Below, piece by piece: positions 34,250 through 42,688 of a DNA stretch of 52,742 nt. The translations under genes were made by a program, and so were the position numbers. The notes below the pieces were generated by a model. The model saw only the letters and a list, made by a program, of their open reading frames with translations, ran no database searches and was not told where the DNA came from. Every line of letters starts with the position of its first letter. Position 1 is the first letter of the stretch. Location of the stretch: NCBI RefSeq assembly GCF_001273955.1, contig NZ_LIGI01000001.1:3252845-3305586 (forward strand). The letters run 5' to 3'. Origin of the DNA: Bacillus sp. FJAT-27245 (GTDB lineage Bacteria; Bacillota; Bacilli; Bacillales; Cytobacillaceae).

Positions 34250-34489
34250 TTAGAACATTGGGTTTTCATCCAGGTACTGATAAATATTTTCCACAAGCTC
34301 GTCCGGCGTGCTGCCGGTGACAGGTTCCCCATTGACGAGGGCATACATGGTGGAAGCACATTTTCCGCAATAGCCAAGGCACCCATATTCTACGATATCA
34401 AGGTTCGGGTCCCGTTCGAGCTTTTCTCGGGCAGCCTGGGCGCCGCTCGCAAGGTTGCTGATGCAGAACTCTATTATCGGGTTAATCAT
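34250..34489 (-). CDS. yuzB: DUF1450 thiol/Fe-S protein YuzB
   Basis: 79 residues matching Yuz[17 protein letters not shown] leads to the conserved [20 protein letters not shown] with a Cys cluster near residues 37-44, in a thioredoxin-like fold that could hold a [2Fe-2S] cluster. The function is unknown; its position among yutM, yutJ, yuzD and yutI suggests a redox or Fe-S role. The ATG follows GAGGTGAG. Confidence 0.92.
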   Translation of the reverse strand: MINPIIEFCISNLASGAQAAREKLERDPNLDIVEYGCLGYCGKCASTMYALVNGEPVTGSTPDELVENIYQYLDENPMF

Positions 34490-34590
34490 TCACTCACCTC
34501 ATTTTATGCACCCTATTATCCTACTCCTTTTGCCCATCCCAGTCAATTACCATATGCTCCTGGCCATTGTCAACACGGCGTTTGAAATTG

Positions 34591-34619
34591 TTGAGATATT
34601 GACACAATTTAGCTATACT
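34591..34619 (+). promoter_or_regulatory. Probable SigA promoter of yutJ
   Basis: TTGAGA and TATACT are separated by 17 bases, 95 bases upstream of the yutJ start. Confidence 0.6.
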
Positions 34620-34713
34620 CAAACTGAGTAACAGTGCGTGTTTTAAAATTATGCCGCGAAAATTTTACCCGCTCTACGAAAATCATTTGCGCAAACAAAA
34701 GGGGATTATTTTT

Positions 34714-35781
34714 ATGACGAATTTAGTTATCCTTGGGGGAGGATATGGCGGTATGAGGCTTTTGAACAAGCTTCTGCCGGAGCACTTGCCAGCGGGGGTA
34801 TCGGCAACGCTTGTGGACAAAAATCCTTACCATTGTCTTAAAACAGAATATTATGCGCTCGCCGCCGGAACGGTTTCAGACAAGGAACTCCGTGTTGATT
34901 TTCCCGAACATCCGCGCCTTTCCATTAAATACGGCGATGTGACTGGAATCAACCTTTACGAACAATCAATTGAGTTGAACGGCTCTGACAAAATGGCTTA
35001 TGACATTCTCGTGATTGGCCTTGGCTGCGAGGATAAGTATCATAACGTTCCAGGCGCAGACCTGTACACTCTCAGCATCCAAAGCATCGAAAAGTCCCGC
35101 CAGACGTATCAAACGTTAAGCAACCTTGCTCCCGGCGCGACTGTTGGCATTGTCGGCGCGGGACTGAGCGGCGTTGAACTGGCGAGTGAGCTGAGCGAAA
35201 GCCGTCCGGACCTTCAAGTCAAGCTTTTCGACAGGGGCAATCATATCCTTTCCGATTTCCCCGACCGCCTCAGCGAGTACGTGGAAAATTGGTTTGTCCG
35301 CCATCGTGTGGAGATTATCAATAATTCCAATATTACGAAGGTGGAAAAGAACATACTTTATAACCATGACGAACCGGTCCATTGCGATGCGATTGTCTGG
35401 ACCGCCGGCATCCAGGCGAACAGGATTGTTCGTGAACTCAATGTGGAGAAGGATTCATCCGGAAGGTTAGCCGTGACTCCACACCATCATCTTCCCGGTT
35501 ATGAGAATGTATTTGTTGTCGGGGATTGCGCAAGCCTCCCGCATGCGCCAAGCGCGCAGCTTGCCGAGGGGCAAGCCGAACAAATCGCGGAGGTTCTCAA
35601 AAAAAGATGGAGCGGCGAGAAACTTCCCGATACATTGCCGCCGATTAAATTGAAGGGCGTCCTCGGATCGCTTGGGAAAAAACAAGGATTTGGCATGATG
35701 GCTGAACACGCAATTACTGGCCGTGTCGCAAGGCTGCTTAAATCCGGCGTACTGTGGTTATACAAATATCATAAGGGCTGA
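34714..35781 (+). CDS. yutJ: NDH-2-like FAD oxidoreductase YutJ
   Basis: A 355-residue flavoprotein of the pyridine nucleotide-disulphide oxidoreductase class, related to type II NADH dehydrogenase but shorter. FAD binding is LVILGGGYGGMRLLNKL, the second dinucleotide site is VGIVGAGLSGVELASEL near residue 148, and VVGDCASLPHAPSAQLAEGQAEQ lies near 270. It is probably membrane-associated and redox active; the electron acceptor is unknown. ATG 34714 follows AAGGGG. Two tandem terminators follow. Confidence 0.9.
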   Translation: MTNLVILGGGYGGMRLLNKLLPEHLPAGVSATLVDKNPYHCLKTEYYALAAGTVSDKELRVDFPEHPRLSIKYGDVTGINLYEQSIELNGSDKMAYDILVIGLGCEDKYHNVPGADLYTLSIQSIEKSRQTYQTLSNLAPGATVGIVGAGLSGVELASELSESRPDLQVKLFDRGNHILSDFPDRLSEYVENWFVRHRVEIINNSNITKVEKNILYNHDEPVHCDAIVWTAGIQANRIVRELNVEKDSSGRLAVTPHHHLPGYENVFVVGDCASLPHAPSAQLAEGQAEQIAEVLKKRWSGEKLPDTLPPIKLKGVLGSLGKKQGFGMMAEHAITGRVARLLKSGVLWLYKYHKG

Positions 35782-35787
35782 TGGAGA

Positions 35788-35814
35788 AACCAGGTGGTGT
35801 GCCTGGTTTTTTTT
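35788..35814 (+). terminator. yutJ terminator 1
   Basis: A 7-bp stem AACCAGG/CCTGGTT, then eight T. Confidence 0.88.
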
Positions 35815-35823
35815 ATGGCTGTG

Positions 35824-35846
35824 AACCGCCGAATTGGCGGTTTTTT
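35824..35846 (+). terminator. yutJ terminator 2
   Basis: A second hairpin, AACCGCC/GGCGGTT with a GAATT loop and TTTT, lies ten bases after the first. It is a back-up terminator. Confidence 0.8.
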
Positions 35847-35857
35847 GGCTGCCTATA

Positions 35858-35897
35858 AAAAAACAAAAGGCATCCCCCTTGGTAATTCGGGAATGCC
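35858..35897 (-). terminator. yuzD terminator
   Basis: GGCATTCCC and GGGATGCC arms are followed by TTTTGTTTTTTT on the minus strand. Confidence 0.75.
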
Positions 35898-35997
35898 CCT
35901 CGTGCCTGGCACTGGCTATTAATCTACAAAACTGGTTCCTTCATTCATTTTAAAAGCAGTGGCTGGCTACATGAGCCCAATCCGCCCGCCATTCATC

Positions 35998-36324
35998 CTA
36001 CTCGGCGCGGTAACCGTGGTTTTCGAGTTCGGCAAAAATTGTTTTGAGCCGCGGGTTGCCTTCGCCGACAATCTTGTCACCTATGAGGACAACAGGATAA
36101 AACATGTCCTCTTCGATGACGCGCTCGGCAAATGACTTTTTTTCTTCCATTTCCGGCGGGTTGTAAATGTCCACATAGGTTATATCAAACGGCTGGTCCG
36201 GAAATTTCCGGCTTACCGCCGCTTCAAGCCACTCATAAGTTTCTTTGGACGAAGGCAGATTCACACAACTTGGACAAAGCTGGTCCGCTCCGTATACGAT
36301 TATTTCAACTTTCCTTTCTCCCAT
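35998..36324 (-). CDS. yuzD: DUF1462 thioredoxin-like protein YuzD
   Basis: A 108-residue protein with a redox-active CPSC motif near residue 17 (YGADQLCPSCVNLPSSKET). The conserved DITYVDIYNPPE and FYPVVLIGDKIVGEGNPRL segments follow, the latter containing the thioredoxin-like cis-Pro position. It is likely a thiol-disulphide or Fe-S-related protein. ATG 36324 (third codon of the longest frame) is best spaced to AAGGGGG. It diverges from yutI. Confidence 0.9.
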   Translation of the reverse strand: MGERKVEIIVYGADQLCPSCVNLPSSKETYEWLEAAVSRKFPDQPFDITYVDIYNPPEMEEKKSFAERVIEEDMFYPVVLIGDKIVGEGNPRLKTIFAELENHGYRAE

Positions 36325-36467
36325 AACCATTCCCCCTTGAACAAATTTTACAACATTTTGACTGCAATTATATAAATAAGCTCTTTATTCAAAGTTTTCC
36401 TATTCCGAAGAATGGATTTTTACCCTCTATCAGATTATAATAGATAGTATGAAAGGAGTCGATTTTC

Positions 36468-36704
36468 ATGACAGAACAGGAAATGATTGCACAGGTTCAG
36501 GAAGTTCTCGATAAATTGCGCCCGTTTCTCCTTCGCGATGGCGGCGATTGTGAATTAGTCGATATCGAGGATGGGATTGTTAAACTCCGTTTGCTTGGTG
36601 CATGTGGCAGCTGCCCGAGCTCGACAATCACACTGAAAGCCGGGATTGAACGCGCGCTTCTTGAAGAAGTACCTGGCGTTGTCGAAGTTGAACAGGTATT
36701 CTAA
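36468..36704 (+). CDS. yutI: NifU-like Fe-S scaffold YutI
   Basis: 78 residues forming the C-terminal NifU domain alone. It starts [24 protein letters not shown] and has [20 protein letters not shown], in which the CxxC near residues 47-50 bridges a cluster between two subunits. It assembles or transfers Fe-S clusters. It has a strong GAAAGGAG site, a TATAAT box about 30 bases upstream and a shared terminator. Confidence 0.94.
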   Translation: MTEQEMIAQVQEVLDKLRPFLLRDGGDCELVDIEDGIVKLRLLGACGSCPSSTITLKAGIERALLEEVPGVVEVEQVF

Positions 36705-36716
36705 TTATGCATAGCA

Positions 36717-36750
36717 AAGCGATTGCCTAAAGCAGGCAATCGCTTTTTTA
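36717..36750. terminator. Bidirectional terminator yutI/dehydrogenase
   Basis: A perfect 11-bp stem AAGCGATTGCC/GGCAATCGCTT with a 7-base loop and TTTTTTA. Confidence 0.9.
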
Positions 36751-36758
36751 TGCGCTGA

Positions 36759-37739
36759 TCAAGAAGTTTTCCAATCCTTGTTCACCAGTGTTTTTGGGGC
36801 CTTTCCGGACAGGACGAGGCTGATATTGTACGCGCACAAATTCATCATGGTCATTCTCGTTTCGATGCTGGCGCTGCCGATATGCGGGATCGCGGTGACG
36901 TTGTCCAGCTTCAGAAGCGGATGGCTGGCACTGATTGGTTCTTTGTCGAATACGTCAAGCCCCGCTCCGGCAATATCCCCTTCAACAAGAGCGTCATAAA
37001 GGGCTTCTTCGTCTACGACCGGGCCGCGGGCGGCATTGACAAATATGGCAGTTTTCTTCATTTTCCTGAATACATCACGGGTAAACATCCCTCTAGTTTG
37101 CTCTGTTAACGGCGTCATGCACACGACAAAATCTGATTCGGCTACAAGTTCATCAAAGGATACATACTGGGCGCCGATTGCCTCCTCGACCTCCATATTC
37201 CGCGAACGGTTATGGTAAAGGATCGTCATGTCAAAACCAGTTGCGCGCTTTGCCACAGCGGCACCGATATTGCCCATGCCGACAATCCCGATTGTCTTGT
37301 GGTGGATATCCCGCCCAGCCAAAAGGAGCGGACTCCAGCTTTTCCATTTGTCTTCCTTGATAAATTCTGCCGCTTCGACGATTCTCCTGGCTGCCGCCAT
37401 CAGGAGCGCAAACGTCAGGTCAGCAGTCGTATCCGTTAAGACATCGGGCGTGTTGCAAACTGCAATTCCCCTTTTCGTAGCAGCGGGCACATCAATGTTG
37501 TCAAAACCGACCGCGAGATTCGCGACTACTTTCAGGTTTTTCCCCACGTTAAAGACTTCTTCGTCAATCCGGTCGGAAAGCATCGTTAAAAGGGCGTCCG
37601 CTTTGGCTGCCTCTTCAAGGAGCCTATCCCTCGAGACCGGCATCTCCTCCTTGTCCCACATGGAAACCTCATAGCTTCCGCGCAATCCTTCCACTGCTTC
37701 CTCAGGTAATTTTCGTGTTATAAATATGTATGGCTTCAC
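36759..37739 (-). CDS. D-2-hydroxyacid dehydrogenase (glyoxylate/hydroxypyruvate reductase type)
   Basis: A 326-residue member of the D-isomer specific 2-hydroxyacid dehydrogenases. It has VANLAVGFDNIDV near residue 75, NAD-binding TIGIVGMGNIGAAVAKRA near 148, catalytic Arg in NAARGPVVDEEAL near 232, Glu in DVFDKEP near 258 and His in IPHIGSAS near 282. It probably reduces glyoxylate or hydroxypyruvate, or acts on D-glycerate. GTG 37739 has AAGGGG seven bases upstream. Its position between yutI and yutH differs from B. subtilis, which has other genes there. Confidence 0.9.
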   Translation of the reverse strand: MKPYIFITRKLPEEAVEGLRGSYEVSMWDKEEMPVSRDRLLEEAAKADALLTMLSDRIDEEVFNVGKNLKVVANLAVGFDNIDVPAATKRGIAVCNTPDVLTDTTADLTFALLMAAARRIVEAAEFIKEDKWKSWSPLLLAGRDIHHKTIGIVGMGNIGAAVAKRATGFDMTILYHNRSRNMEVEEAIGAQYVSFDELVAESDFVVCMTPLTEQTRGMFTRDVFRKMKKTAIFVNAARGPVVDEEALYDALVEGDIAGAGLDVFDKEPISASHPLLKLDNVTAIPHIGSASIETRMTMMNLCAYNISLVLSGKAPKTLVNKDWKTS

Positions 37740-37795
37740 TTTTTTACCCCTTCCATAGAGCCCAAGCACCGTTCAGGGCCAGAGCCTGTCCTTTT

Positions 37796-37840
37796 TTTAA
37801 AAAACCCGTCATACCTTTATAGTATCACACTATGACGGGT
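37796..37840 (-). terminator. yutH terminator
   Basis: A perfect 10-bp inverted repeat ACCCGTCATA/TATGACGGGT with a 17-base loop is followed by TTTTTTAAAAAAA on minus. It lies past the repeats downstream of yutH. Confidence 0.75.
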
Positions 37841-37905
37841 AAAAATGACTAATCGGTTTGCCTGAGGCGAAACAGCAATGGCTAACCAAGAGGAGGGAAA
37901 GCGGT

Positions 37906-38012
37906 GGCCCTTGCCACCAGGAAGCCATTATACCTCTGCAGCCACCCTGCCTGGTTTAGCGGCTGCCTGCCATCAGGAAGCCATTATACCTCTGCAGCGG
38001 TTAGCGGATGGC
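37906..38012. repeat. 56-bp repeat, two copies, at the yutH 3' end
   Basis: CAGGAAGCCATTATACCTCTGCAGC occurs at 37918 and 37974 with a 56-base period, flanked by similar TTAGCGG-CTGCC/GATGGCCTGCCA blocks. The last unit runs into the end of yutH. Confidence 0.75.
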
Positions 38013-39008
38013 CTGCCACTCCGGCTTTGGGAGCGCTGCTATAAACGGCGAACCGGCTGTTGTGAAAAATGATGCGGTGAATTGCTCGTAGTCGGACGTT
38101 TGCTTCAGGATGGCAACGAGGCGGTCTTCAAGCGCCTTTTGAATTGACTCCCGGTTTGAGCTGTAGTACGTTTCAATCGTTTCCAGATAATGAAGAGGAA
38201 ACAGGAGCCTTGCATACAGGAGTCTCCATGAAAACTTCGACAGCGGTGCAATGCTGCGGTAATCCGAAAAGAACTGCGTGATTTCCGGGCCGCATGTCCT
38301 GCTGTTATGAAAAAACCTGCTTCTCGCCCATTCCGCTAAATCACGGCTTCGGTGATCAAAAACCCAATCAATTGGGTTTTTAAAAATATATTGCCTACCC
38401 CAGGTTCCTTCCGAAAACCGTTCATGGCAGACCGTCCCGCCATCAACGATTTCCGCCTCCTCATCAAGCTCAGTATCCACGAGATATTGAATTGCGTTTT
38501 CAGCTAGCCCCACAAAGTATGGGAAGGATTCAATGAACATCCGTTCAAACTCATCAGAGGCAGGCTGGAAAATCCGTTCCGACCATACCCGTTCCATTTG
38601 GTCAAGCCTTGTTTCCCACATATTTTTCCACTGGCCAATCCGCGCCGTTTTTTCGACCTGGAAAGGAACCATCCTGCCCCGCTCGTGAAATTTCGCGAGT
38701 TTCCGCCCAAGCCGCATTTGCCCTTTTCGCATCGGTTGGGCAGAAGCGAGCAGGCAATACCTCCCTCCTTCCCATTCGGCTACGATGCTCCCGCTTTTTG
38801 TCGGAAGGACCGCCGGAACATTCCTGTCCCCGTACGCCATTAAATGGGCGGCTATTTTTTGCAGCTCGGCCGCTTCTTCTTCGTCTTTCCCTCGGGGGTT
38901 GGCGACAAAGTAGTAAAAGCCATTCCCCCTGAATGCATCATAGGATTCAATCCTCGTATATTCACCGGCTGAAATCCCGTACACTTTTTCAAGCATTTGC
39001 CCGAGCAT
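38001..39008 (-). CDS. yutH: Spore coat-associated kinase-like protein YutH
   Basis: 335 residues of the CotS/YutH family, a branch of the aminoglycoside phosphotransferase/choline kinase fold. It has RYCLLASAQPM and LGRKLAKFHERGR in the N-lobe, TVCHERFSEGTWGRQYIFKNPIDWVFDHRSRDLAEW (HxxxxxxN and D catalytic-loop equivalents) near residue 200, and a helical C-terminal lobe. The protein is located in the spore coat in B. subtilis. ATG 39008 follows AGGTGG; the frame is open to 39134. Confidence 0.88.
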   Translation of the reverse strand: MLGQMLEKVYGISAGEYTRIESYDAFRGNGFYYFVANPRGKDEEEAAELQKIAAHLMAYGDRNVPAVLPTKSGSIVAEWEGGRYCLLASAQPMRKGQMRLGRKLAKFHERGRMVPFQVEKTARIGQWKNMWETRLDQMERVWSERIFQPASDEFERMFIESFPYFVGLAENAIQYLVDTELDEEAEIVDGGTVCHERFSEGTWGRQYIFKNPIDWVFDHRSRDLAEWARSRFFHNSRTCGPEITQFFSDYRSIAPLSKFSWRLLYARLLFPLHYLETIETYYSSNRESIQKALEDRLVAILKQTSDYEQFTASFFTTAGSPFIAALPKPEWQAIR

Positions 39009-39220
39009 GAAACCACCTGCCTTCCCGGATTCCCTACTATGTATATGCCTAAGCGAGGCAAACTTATTTCGCCCTTTTTTTAGAAAAAACGGATGAACCG
39101 GCAGCACTTGCAAACAATATGAAAGAATCCCCAAATTTGTTCCTTTTGGAGAGGTCAGGCATAATGTAAAGAAATAGGGTTATATATATAGTGAAACTTA
39201 CGGGGAAAGGTGACTACCAC

Positions 39221-39721
39221 ATGTCTGAGAAGAAGAACGTAAACTTAACGGAAACTACCGCCCGCAGATGGCTGAAGGAGCGGGGGGTCGAGGTGCAGGA
39301 TATCGCTGACCTCGTCTATTTCTTGCAGCAAAAATACCACGAAGACTTGAAAATTGAAGACTGCCTCCACAATGTGGAACGCGTTCTTTCAAAAAGGGAA
39401 GTCCAAAATGCAATCATTACCGGCATCCAGCTCGACATGCTTGCCGAGAAAGGCCTTCTGGAGGAGCCGCTCCAGTCTATTATAAAAACGGATGAAAGCT
39501 TGTACGGTGTGGATGAAATTCTTGCTTTTTCAATCGTGAACGTGTATGGCTCGATCGGATTCACGAATTATGGGTACATTGATAAGCAAAAACCGGGGAT
39601 CTTAAGGCGATTGAACGATAAATCGACCGGAGAGGTGCACACCTTCCTGGACGATATTGTCGGAGCTGTTGCCGCGGCCGCATCGAGCCGCCTCGCTCAC
39701 CGTGCTGAAAATGCGGAGTAA
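39221..39721 (+). CDS. yutG: Phosphatidylglycerophosphatase A-like protein YutG
   Basis: 166 residues matching YutG, a PgpA-family protein. It starts MSEKKNVNLTETTARRWLKERGV; the core YGVDEILAFSIVNVYGSIGFTNYGYIDK is near residue 95 and HTFLDDIVGAVAAA is near 140. PgpA removes phosphate from phosphatidylglycerophosphate, but these soluble Bacillus forms lack clear membrane helices, so the actual substrate is uncertain. ATG 39221 has AAAGGTGA upstream. Confidence 0.9.
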   Translation: MSEKKNVNLTETTARRWLKERGVEVQDIADLVYFLQQKYHEDLKIEDCLHNVERVLSKREVQNAIITGIQLDMLAEKGLLEEPLQSIIKTDESLYGVDEILAFSIVNVYGSIGFTNYGYIDKQKPGILRRLNDKSTGEVHTFLDDIVGAVAAAASSRLAHRAENAE

Positions 39722-39743
39722 CAAGATTATTTGTTTCAAAAAT

Positions 39744-39773
39744 AGTCCAGCCATGAAGCGGCTGGACTTTTTG
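39744..39773. terminator. Bidirectional terminator yutG/yutF
   Basis: A 9-bp stem AGTCCAGCC/GGCTGGACT with an ATGAAGC loop, then TTTTGC. Confidence 0.85.
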
Positions 39774-39776
39774 CAT

Positions 39777-40541
39777 TCATACGTCCCATTCATCAAGGGA
39801 ATCAACTGAGTATGTTGGCTTTCTATCGTAATTAGCCAATCGTTCGCGGCTCGTCACGCCGGTATGGACAAGCAGAGTGTCAAGGCCGGCATTCATTCCC
39901 GCCAGTATATCGGTATCATAATAGTCGCCGACCATAATGGTTTCTTCCTTGTTTGTTCCGAGAACTTTCAACGCCTGCTCCATGATGATTGATTCAGGCT
40001 TACCTATGAATGTCGGCTGCACCCCGGTAGATGCGGTTATCGCAGCGGTTATCGCCCCGTTTGCCGGCAGCATTCCCCGCTCGGTCGGGACGGCCAAATC
40101 GCTGTTCGTTGACAGAAAGCGCGCCCCGTTGCGGACAGCGAGGCAGGCGACAGCGAGCTTTTCATACGTCAAAGCCGTATCTAGCCCTACGACGACATAA
40201 TCGGCATGCTCCGCTCCCGGAACAAGCCCTTTTTCGCGAAGGGCATGGCGGAGCCCCTCTTCCCCAATCATATACACGGATGCACCTTGCTTCTCCCCCG
40301 CAATGAAGCTGGCTGTAGCCAGGCTTGATGTGAACACCTGCTCCGTGGTGGCAGGGATGTCAAAGCGGCTGAGCTTTTCCGCGACCTGGGCTGGGGTACG
40401 GGTCGAGTTGTTCGTAACAAACAAATACGGAATCCCATTGGTTTGCAGCCTTTTTATAAAATCGGAAGCAGCCTCTATCCGTTCCGTCCCCCTGTACATA
40501 GTCCCATCAAGGTCAATCATGTAGCCTTTATATGTTTTCAA
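39777..40541 (-). CDS. yutF: HAD-family phosphatase YutF
   Basis: 254 residues of the NagD/PNPase-like HAD subfamily IIA. Motif I is IDLDGTMYRG (residues 8-17), motif II VTNNSTRTP near 43, the Lys of motif III is in GKPESIIMEQ near 180, and motif IV is MVGDYYDTDI near 203. It dephosphorylates small phosphomonoesters such as p-nitrophenyl phosphate in vitro. It starts with TTG, with GGGAG eight bases upstream. Confidence 0.92.
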   Translation of the reverse strand: MKTYKGYMIDLDGTMYRGTERIEAASDFIKRLQTNGIPYLFVTNNSTRTPAQVAEKLSRFDIPATTEQVFTSSLATASFIAGEKQGASVYMIGEEGLRHALREKGLVPGAEHADYVVVGLDTALTYEKLAVACLAVRNGARFLSTNSDLAVPTERGMLPANGAITAAITASTGVQPTFIGKPESIIMEQALKVLGTNKEETIMVGDYYDTDILAGMNAGLDTLLVHTGVTSRERLANYDRKPTYSVDSLDEWDV

Positions 40542-40627
40542 CTAAATCACTCCCGGTAAAGTGTCCATTCATTTAGTATAGCCCTGGCGAATTGCTTAAT
40601 ATGTTCAGGTGTTCATGAGTTGGCAGA

Positions 40628-40662
40628 AAACAAAAAAAATAAAAAAGCCGCTATTTTGCGGC
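40628..40662 (-). terminator. yutE terminator
   Basis: GCCGC/GCGGC stem with an AAAATA loop, then TTTTTTATTTTTTTT on the minus strand. Confidence 0.8.
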
Positions 40663-40673
40663 CGGGTTGGTTG

Positions 40674-41111
40674 TTATTTTTTAAAAGCCGAAACGGGCCC
40701 CAGTTCGTTGGCAAGGTATGTCCTGACCAGGCCAGGGAAAGCCTCGACCCCATCCACTATTGCCGCCAATTCAGCCGCGAGCTGTACGTGGTCGATAGCT
40801 GTATAATACTGGACAAGCTGTTTCCGGTGGGAAACGAGCAACTTCAGGCTAGCGGATATTGGCTCATCAATTACTTTTTCATCAAGGAGAATGTCAATTA
40901 TGTCTTCATAACTGCCCGGGTCGCGCATGATGAAGCCGTCAATCATTGCATTGCCTACATCGAGTACGGCTTCGGCCAGCATATGCGTGATCCTTTCCAG
41001 GGCGGCTTTTTCAAGCGGGGAGTCCCACTTTTCTTGCGCCTTGTACAGCCCGGTCAGCTGCTCTATGTAGAGGAGCCTCTGTTCCATTTGATCCCGATCG
41101 ACAAAGTACAT
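40674..41111 (-). CDS. yutE: DUF86/HepT-like HEPN protein YutE
   Basis: A 145-residue all-helical protein of the DUF86 (HepT-like) family. It has VLDVGNAMIDGF near residue 52 and the signature loop SHRKQLVQYYTAID near 95. HepT toxins use RxxxxHxY for RNase activity; here the His is Gln, so RNase activity is doubtful. No MntA-type nucleotidyltransferase gene is adjacent. It is a solitary, conserved Bacillus gene. The ribosome binding site is weak (AGGGA about 13 bases away). Confidence 0.88.
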   Translation of the reverse strand: MYFVDRDQMEQRLLYIEQLTGLYKAQEKWDSPLEKAALERITHMLAEAVLDVGNAMIDGFIMRDPGSYEDIIDILLDEKVIDEPISASLKLLVSHRKQLVQYYTAIDHVQLAAELAAIVDGVEAFPGLVRTYLANELGPVSAFKK

Positions 41112-41125
41112 TTATGTCCACATCC

Positions 41126-42427
41126 CTAAGTAGCAATTTTTTTTGCGAGCATTCTAGGTCTTGCATAGAAGTACCCCTGGGCAAGGTCAACCTTATTGCG
41201 GGTTAGGACGGAAGCTTCTTCTTCATTTTCAATGCCTTCCGCGACAACAAGCGATCCTGCCTCCCTGGCGACAAGCAAAAGCCCCTTTAGCATTGACTCC
41301 TTCACGGAGTTTTTGTCGATGTTTTCAATGACGGAGCGGTCGATTTTAATGATGTCCGGCATCACCTCGTTGATCGTGTTCAGGCTTGCATAGCCGGAAC
41401 CCGTATCGTCAACCGCAATCCGGAACCCCATGAGGCGAAGAACTTTAATGTTATAGATGAAGTCCCGCATCTCTTCAATTGAATCCCGTTCCGTGATTTC
41501 GAATGTAATTCGCTTCGGGGAAATATTCTTATATTTATGCATCAGCCTTTTCACGTCGCGGATGAACCGCGGGTTACCAAGCGTCAGCGGAGTGAAATTG
41601 ATAAAGAAATTCTGCTTGCATTCAAGCTGGCCGATTTCCTCAAGTGCCTTTTCGAGCACGATGAGTTCCAATTCATATAGCTTGCCCGTCTGCCTTGCGA
41701 CGGAAAAAAGCGTGAACGGACTTTCAAGCATTGTGCCTGCCGGGCCCCGTGTCAGCATTTCCCATGCGTGGACTTCATTCGTTGCCACGTCGAAAATTGG
41801 CTGGGCGAGCAGGAAAATTTCCTTTTGGGAAATGATTTTGCCCATGATGAAGAGCATTTCGTTAAATTCGGATTCAATTCGTTTTTCAGCCATTGCCACA
41901 GCCTGCTGATGGGCTTTCAGAATGGCTTCCTGGATTGAATAATGCTTTTTTTCAACGAACATATAGCCTGTTTCTAGGACCATTTGCGCCGTTGGGAACT
42001 CTTCGTGCAGCTCCCTTCGTCCTTTGCCCGCCACTTTCCTCATGATTGAATCAATCGCGGACAGCCCGTTCCGGTCATGCCCGACACGGACGAAAAGCGA
42101 CAGTCCGTCCCCATAAAAATCATGGAGTGAAATGATGTCCTCTTCTTCCACCTCGGTTTCAACCGCCTCGCGGAATATCTTCCTGAACTGCTCCATGAAT
42201 TTCGGAAATTCGGCCGGACCAAGGAAATCGGCAAGCTCCTTTAAATTTTTCAGGTTAAACACGATAACGGCAGCCTCATAGCCTTCCCGGAAAGCATTTT
42301 TTACTCCCTGTGCAACCGGGTTCCTGAGGACGAATTGCGGAGGGAAAAACTTTATGGATGACAGGGGAAGAACAATCTTGCCCCATTGCATAAGTTGTGT
42401 TGCCTTTGCCACATACTGACGGACCAT
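41126..42427 (-). CDS. EAL-domain c-di-GMP phosphodiesterase with degenerate GGDEF
   Basis: 433 residues. The N-terminal part (about 40-200) is a degenerate GGDEF domain with FYGDGLSLFV at the active-site position, so no cyclase is expected. The C-terminal EAL domain keeps the catalytic set: AWEMLTR (E of E-x-L), FFINFTP, FEITERDS, IAVDDTGSGYASL, PDIIKIDRS, VVAEGIENEEE and LAQGYFYARP. It should degrade c-di-GMP in the cytoplasm; no transmembrane segment is seen. ATG 42427 or 42436 both lie near GGAGAGG. There is a 14-base gap to yutE. Confidence 0.9.
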   Translation of the reverse strand: MVRQYVAKATQLMQWGKIVLPLSSIKFFPPQFVLRNPVAQGVKNAFREGYEAAVIVFNLKNLKELADFLGPAEFPKFMEQFRKIFREAVETEVEEEDIISLHDFYGDGLSLFVRVGHDRNGLSAIDSIMRKVAGKGRRELHEEFPTAQMVLETGYMFVEKKHYSIQEAILKAHQQAVAMAEKRIESEFNEMLFIMGKIISQKEIFLLAQPIFDVATNEVHAWEMLTRGPAGTMLESPFTLFSVARQTGKLYELELIVLEKALEEIGQLECKQNFFINFTPLTLGNPRFIRDVKRLMHKYKNISPKRITFEITERDSIEEMRDFIYNIKVLRLMGFRIAVDDTGSGYASLNTINEVMPDIIKIDRSVIENIDKNSVKESMLKGLLLVAREAGSLVVAEGIENEEEASVLTRNKVDLAQGYFYARPRMLAKKIAT

Positions 42428-42511
42428 TCGTTTCATTCCTCTCCGATGTGCCTGTAATCGTATTGTAACACAATTTGGCATTTTTCGTCGTTTTTATCTT
42501 TACTTTTCCTT

Positions 42512-42583
42512 GAAAGTTGTCGACATGCATTTTCTTCAGTTTCATCTGCGCTCTTTATTTGAAGTTATCAACATGCATTTTCA
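42512..42583. repeat. 48-bp spaced direct repeat
   Basis: GAAAGTTGTCGACATGCATTTTC and GAAGTTATCAACATGCATTTTC are separated by a 48-base period in the divergent gap between the EAL gene and the DUF3055 gene. They may be paired regulatory sites. Confidence 0.5.
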
Positions 42584-42688
42584 ATAAGTATTTTGGTAAG
42601 ATGGGAAATGAAGAATTGAAAAAATGTAAATGGCCCGGTAATCACTTGGGGGCTGAAACTAATTATATTTTTTAAAAGGAGCAGGATT

